Origin: Bacteroidales bacterium
GTDB taxonomy: Bacteria; Bacteroidota; Bacteroidia; Bacteroidales; ML635J-15
Direction: 5' to 3'
DNA: 10,823 bases
Assembly (NCBI GenBank): GCA_028696755.1
Contig: JAQVGK010000042.1
Coordinates: forward strand, 1-10,823
Shown here: positions 8,125 to 10,823 of the stretch, in pieces
Numbering within the stretch: the first letter of the stretch is position 1
How the letters are laid out: each line of letters opens with the position of its first letter
Position numbers and translations under genes: made by a program
Notes under the pieces: model-generated
The model's input: only the letters and a program-made list of their open reading frames with translations
Told to the model about the DNA's origin: nothing
The model's database searches: none

Positions 8125-9165
8125 ATGAGCATTGCCGATAAATCTCAGGAAGTTAATCGCTTAATTCGAGCGTTCGAAATCGAAGCTAATAGATATTATG
8201 ATATTGAATTCCACACATATATACTTACACAAACTGGGACAACAGGTATTGAAAGAAAATTCAAACACCCAAATCATGCAATTATGCTTTGGCAACATAT
8301 GGATCTAATTAAATCTGATAAAGCATTTTATGACTTTAAATACAATCTCGCAAAAAGTGATTTGCAATGGGGAATTCGAGGTGCAAAATTGACAAAATAT
8401 GGAGTAATCGAAGGCAATGGCACTAATCAATTCGTAAAAATGGCAAAACGAGCTGGAACATTATTTAGTGAAGAGGAATCTAAAGAATTTAATTCTATAG
8501 TTAAAAAAGAAATTCAAGCCGAAGAACTAAAAAAAACACCAAAATCTTTAACTATAAGCGTTACAAACGATAATCCTTTAGCTATTTGGTTGAATTATCT
8601 ATTATTCTATCTTTCAAAAACCAACCCTAATAGAGTACGCCACATGAAAATTGAACCAGATTTATTTGTTTTGTCTTTACTCGCTCTTGAACAATTACAA
8701 AGTGAGCAATCATTTTCAAAATCTGACAAATCGATTACAAACGTAGCTGATATTCATTTTAAAATAGCTGTTTCATTTCCAGGAGAAAAACGACGTTACG
8801 TTTCTCGGGTAGTTGATATTTTGCGTAATGAATTTGAAAAAGACTCCGTATTTTATGACCTTGACTATCAGGCTCAAATTGCAAGGCCTAATGCAGATTT
8901 ACTGCTTCAAAATATTTATCATAAACAAGCAGCCTTGATTGTAATTTTTTTATGTTCTGAATATGCAAAAAAAGATTGGTGCGGGCTTGAATGGAGAGCT
9001 ATCCGTGATTTAATAAAAACAAAAGAAGATGAAAAAATCATGTTTATTAAACTTGATAATGCCGATGTAGATGGCTCATTCTCGATTGATGGCTACATTG
9101 ATGGTACCAAATATAGTAGTAGAGAAGTCGCTAATTATATTATTGAACGCTATAAAACTTTGTAG
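8125..9165 (+). CDS. TIR-domain protein with unrecognised N-terminal domain
   Basis: A 346-aa protein. Residues about 211-346 form a bacterial TIR domain: KIAVSFPGE at the first strand (213-221), VFYDLDYQAQ at the second (242-251), then LIVIFLCSEYAKKDWCGLEW (271-290). E289, in W285-C-G-L-E289, is at the position of the catalytic glutamate of NAD-cleaving TIR domains and makes a WxxxE motif. The LWG-type motif often found after the second strand in this TIR class is replaced by IARPN. Residues 1-200 do not resemble a domain I can name; they are mostly helical, with polar and aromatic residues and no membrane segment, and may be the sensing or regulatory part. Family knowledge suggests a soluble NAD hydrolase or cyclase used in antiphage signalling or abortive infection. 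The ATG at 8125 is the first in frame after several stops. It has its own promoter. Confidence 0.82.
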   Translation: MSIADKSQEVNRLIRAFEIEANRYYDIEFHTYILTQTGTTGIERKFKHPNHAIMLWQHMDLIKSDKAFYDFKYNLAKSDLQWGIRGAKLTKYGVIEGNGTNQFVKMAKRAGTLFSEEESKEFNSIVKKEIQAEELKKTPKSLTISVTNDNPLAIWLNYLLFYLSKTNPNRVRHMKIEPDLFVLSLLALEQLQSEQSFSKSDKSITNVADIHFKIAVSFPGEKRRYVSRVVDILRNEFEKDSVFYDLDYQAQIARPNADLLLQNIYHKQAALIVIFLCSEYAKKDWCGLEWRAIRDLIKTKEDEKIMFIKLDNADVDGSFSIDGYIDGTKYSSREVANYIIERYKTL

Positions 9166-9377
9166 TAATACAGAATAGAACTGTAGATTTAATGTTTGAT
9201 TGAAATAAAACTTTTAGCGGCATGCAGCAACTTGCGTTAAGTCTGGGTTAAATAATTTTCGATAAAGTTTAACCTAACTCATCGAAACTCACGCTCGCCA
9301 ATATTTTTGTATAATTGGATTTGCAACATAATGTTCATCTACACAACAATATAAGTTTAAAAGATATTAACAAATGC
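9166..9377. other. Intergenic region after the first TIR gene
   Basis: No gene is seen. A small hairpin, TACAG (9169-9173) with CTGTA (9181-9185), follows the stop and may be a weak terminator. The section 9220-9300 is richer in G+C than its surroundings and contains interlocked inverted repeats, listed separately. A stray TAnnTTTG match (TATTTTTG, 9302-9309) lacks a -33 partner. The 3' end contains the upstream part of the repeated promoter block. Confidence 0.5.
9244..9287. other. Interlocked inverted repeats with pseudoknot geometry
   Basis: GGTTAAA (9246-9252) pairs with TTTAACC (9268-9274), extendable by a G-U and a U-A pair. Within that loop, TTTCGAT (9257-9263) pairs with ATCGAAA (9281-9287) beyond the first stem. 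Both pairings are perfect 7-bp helices, and together they have H-type pseudoknot topology. This may be a structured transcript end, a protein-binding site, or coincidence in AT-rich DNA. It lies upstream of the predicted promoter at 9378, so it would not be in the mRNA of the next gene. Confidence 0.35.
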
Positions 9378-9408
9378 TCTGATTATACAAATTTATTTCG
9401 TAGTTTTG
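9378..9408 (+). promoter_or_regulatory. Bacteroidota-type promoter of the second TIR gene and membrane-protein operon
   Basis: TCTG (9378-9381, one mismatch to TTTG) and TAGTTTTG (9401-9408) are spaced by 19 bp. The same architecture occurs in front of the first TIR gene: aligning 9365-9413 with 7961-8009 without gaps gives 39 of 49 identical bases. The identities include TATTAACA upstream, TGATTATA at the end of and just after the -33 box, and TAGTTTTGTG at the -7. The leader to the ATG at 9546 is about 130 nt and has no clear Shine-Dalgarno. Confidence 0.7.
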
Positions 9409-9449
9409 TGCGGGATTAGGAATATAAGTTTGATTAGTAATTTATTTTG

Positions 9450-9524
9450 ATGAAAGCACTATTTTGGCATGTGAATTTAATAGCTATGAAAAAGTTTAAA
9501 CCACTAAGAACAAACATTATTTAA
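9450..9524 (+). CDS. Possible 24-codon leader ORF upstream of the second TIR gene
   Basis: An ATG at 9450 opens a 24-residue frame (it begins MKALFWHVNL and is basic toward the end) that stops at 9522-9524. It lies between the promoter and the TIR gene, 21 nt ahead of the TIR start and in the same frame. It could be a leader peptide, a remnant of a longer N-terminus cut off by a stop, or chance. No conservation can be judged here. Confidence 0.15.
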   Translation: MKALFWHVNLIAMKKFKPLRTNII

Positions 9525-9545
9525 AACTATAAAATATTAAATTGC

Positions 9546-10346
9546 ATGTTTAAAGGATATAAATTAAGTAAAGTTAATCTTGGTAAAGATTTTGAATATT
9601 ATTATAACATAGGTCAAAGAAATTTTAATAGTTATAAAGTCAATGTAAAAGCAACTCTTGATGGCTTTTTCTTGAATGATAAATCCTTGGATGCTAATAA
9701 AATTATAAATTCTTGGTTTCCAGAAATAAATGTCAATGTTTTTATTTCTCACTCACATAACGATTCAAAAGATGTAATTGCGCTAGCTGGATGGCTTTAT
9801 GACAATTTCAAGGTCTTTTCATTTATTGATTCTTGTATTTGGGGATACGGTAACGACTTAATACAAATTTTAGATAATAAATACAGTTGGATGGATAGAG
9901 AACAGAAAATATATTATTATAACAAAGTCTTATTGTCAACAAGTCATGTCCATATGATGCTTTCCACAGCTTTAAACACAATGATAGATAAAACAGAATG
10001 CTTAATTTTCTATGACACTCCGAACTCGATTCAATCTTTTGAGAATCAAGATAAAACAGAATCTCCATGGCTTTATTCAGAAATAGCATTTTCAGAAATT
10101 GTCAGGATGCAATTTCCTAAAAGGCTTATGGTTGATCTCTTTGAAAGAAGAAATTTTGCTACCGGAGGGGCTGTCGGAACATTAGAGAAAGGTTTAAAAC
10201 TTAAATACGATGCAAACACAAAGCATCTTAAAGATATAGATGCAGAACATCTAAACAAATGGCTAAAACATGGCCCATTTTATAATGCTGAAGATGCCCT
10301 TGATAAATTCTACGAAATTACCTTCCCAATTAGTTTAAATAGATAA
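9546..10346 (+). CDS. Divergent TIR-like protein, first gene of a two-gene unit
   Basis: A 266-aa soluble protein with a TIR-like core after a 60-residue lead. VFISHSHND (65-73) is the first strand and following loop. FIDSCIWGYGNDLI (93-106) corresponds to the second strand and BB-loop region. ECLIFYDTPNS (151-161) is a later strand, and SPWLYSEIAFS (173-183) contains W175-x-x-x-E179, with E179 the likely catalytic glutamate. The insertion between the second strand and ECLIF is longer than in common TIR domains, so this is a distinct subgroup. Family knowledge points to NAD cleavage or production of a cyclic ADP-ribose-type signal; activity is inferred. The stop at 10344-10346 is 2 nt from the start of the membrane-protein gene, so the two are almost certainly co-transcribed and probably translationally coupled. 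The ATG at 9546 follows an in-frame stop at 9522. The gene is strongly AT-rich compared with the left half of the window. Confidence 0.75.
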   Translation: MFKGYKLSKVNLGKDFEYYYNIGQRNFNSYKVNVKATLDGFFLNDKSLDANKIINSWFPEINVNVFISHSHNDSKDVIALAGWLYDNFKVFSFIDSCIWGYGNDLIQILDNKYSWMDREQKIYYYNKVLLSTSHVHMMLSTALNTMIDKTECLIFYDTPNSIQSFENQDKTESPWLYSEIAFSEIVRMQFPKRLMVDLFERRNFATGGAVGTLEKGLKLKYDANTKHLKDIDAEHLNKWLKHGPFYNAEDALDKFYEITFPISLNR

Positions 10347-10348
10347 AT

Positions 10349-10750
10349 ATGGCAGAAAATAAAATAAAACATCTTGAGTTTATTCAAAATGTAATTACTA
10401 GAATGAATACAAATTCCTTTTTAATTAAAGGATGGACAATTACAATTGTGTCAGCATTGTTTGCCTTAGCCGCAAAAGATTCAAATTCAAATTTCGTAAC
10501 AGTATCATACATTGCAATCCCAGTCTTTTGGATTTTAGACGGTTTTTTTATAGCAGTTGAAAGAAGATTTAGGGATCTTTATGCAGAAGTTGCAAAAAAA
10601 GCAGAAGATGCAATTGATTTTAAAATGGATACTTCAGAATTCAATAAAGGTGATAGAACTTGGATTGCTGGCATTTTTTCTAAAACGCTTTTGCCTTTCT
10701 ATGGGATTTCTGTAGTAACAACTTTGATTATAATGTTTTTAATAAAATAA
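10349..10750 (+). CDS. Small membrane protein with three predicted TM segments, partner of the TIR-like protein
   Basis: A 133-aa protein. A short charged N-terminal helix (HLEFIQNVITRM, 8-19) leads into hydrophobic segments at about 25-43 (WTITIVSALFALAA) and 49-70 (ending near FWILDGFFIAV). A charged cytoplasmic-type stretch (ERRFRDLYAEVAKKAED and onward, 71-108) follows, then a C-terminal segment at about 113-132. There is no signal peptide, nucleotide-binding domain or enzyme motif. It overlaps no other gene and follows the TIR-like gene after 2 nt, without its own ribosome-binding signal. In immune systems with TIR or nucleotide signalling, small multi-pass proteins often act as membrane-disrupting effectors. 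That role is an inference from context; an anchor or sensor for the TIR partner would fit as well. I do not recognise a named, characterised family. Confidence 0.75.
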   Translation: MAENKIKHLEFIQNVITRMNTNSFLIKGWTITIVSALFALAAKDSNSNFVTVSYIAIPVFWILDGFFIAVERRFRDLYAEVAKKAEDAIDFKMDTSEFNKGDRTWIAGIFSKTLLPFYGISVVTTLIIMFLIK

Positions 10751-10823
10751 TTATGGGAAATCAGGTAAAAGGAAAAAAGTCTTTGTCCCCGTTGTGAGCA
10801 ATTATAGAAAACCCAGTGCTTAG
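10751..10823. other. Right edge, no gene seen
   Basis: An ATG at 10753 opens only 14 codons, ending with TGA at 10795-10797. No other frame is open to the window edge, so whatever gene follows starts beyond it. No clear terminator hairpin is visible after the membrane-protein stop, so the operon might continue to the right. Confidence 0.5.

Noticed and set aside
9236..9273. Integron attC site (GTTAAGT and GTTTAAC look like core-site boxes)
   Set aside because: The two boxes are in the inside-out order, with no partner at the right distance on either side and no integrase or cassette structure.
10753..10797. 14-codon ORF after the membrane-protein gene
   Set aside because: Too short, no motif, and no evidence beyond an ATG near the previous stop.
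1..10823. tRNA, rRNA, insertion sequence or prophage genes
   Set aside because: No clover-leaf or rRNA-like stretch, transposase, integrase or phage structural protein could be recognised in the window.

Overview
The window reads as Bacteroidota, probably a Bacteroidales/Marinilabiliales-like chromosome. It is AT-rich, its start codons lack clear Shine-Dalgarno sequences, and upstream regions carry the phylum's TAnnTTTG -7 element. The secreted endonuclease at the left edge is also of a type common in this phylum. No taxonomic marker gene is present, so this is inference from style.

Left part (1-3185), ordinary chromosome: the 3' part of an exported endonuclease/exonuclease/phosphatase-family protein runs rightward and converges with a complete HelD-type UvrD-superfamily ATPase on the minus strand. 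The two genes share one large bidirectional hairpin terminator built around a perfect 28-bp palindrome (1069-1096). Behind the HelD-like gene lies about 600 bp of composite tandem repeat (3257-3859). Each unit of roughly 115-138 bp joins a hexamer array (AAGGCT-like) to an octamer array (TTCGAATG-like).

Right part (4048 to the end), a small defence-type island, all on the plus strand: (i) a 1261-aa single-chain restriction-modification enzyme with an N-terminal PD-(D/E)XK-like nuclease, a gamma-class N6-adenine methyltransferase and a C-terminal target-recognition domain; (ii) a 346-aa protein with an unrecognised N-terminal region and a C-terminal TIR domain; (iii) a 266-aa divergent TIR-like protein followed after 2 nt by a 133-aa protein with three predicted membrane segments. 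Both TIR proteins keep a WxxxE motif that includes the likely catalytic glutamate.

Two observations tie the island together. First, the TIR genes are preceded by nearly the same promoter block (7961-8009 and 9365-9413, 39 of 49 bases identical without gaps), each with a -33/-7 pair at 19-bp spacing, which suggests common control. Second, the recognition domain of the restriction enzyme (about 6603-7725) is far more AT-rich than the rest of its own gene, with sharp edges. This looks like an allelic swap of the specificity module. A reasonable hypothesis is that the TIR/TIR/membrane-protein set is a nucleotide-signalling, membrane-effector immune system placed beside a restriction enzyme. That function is inferred from domains and context, not shown by the sequence.
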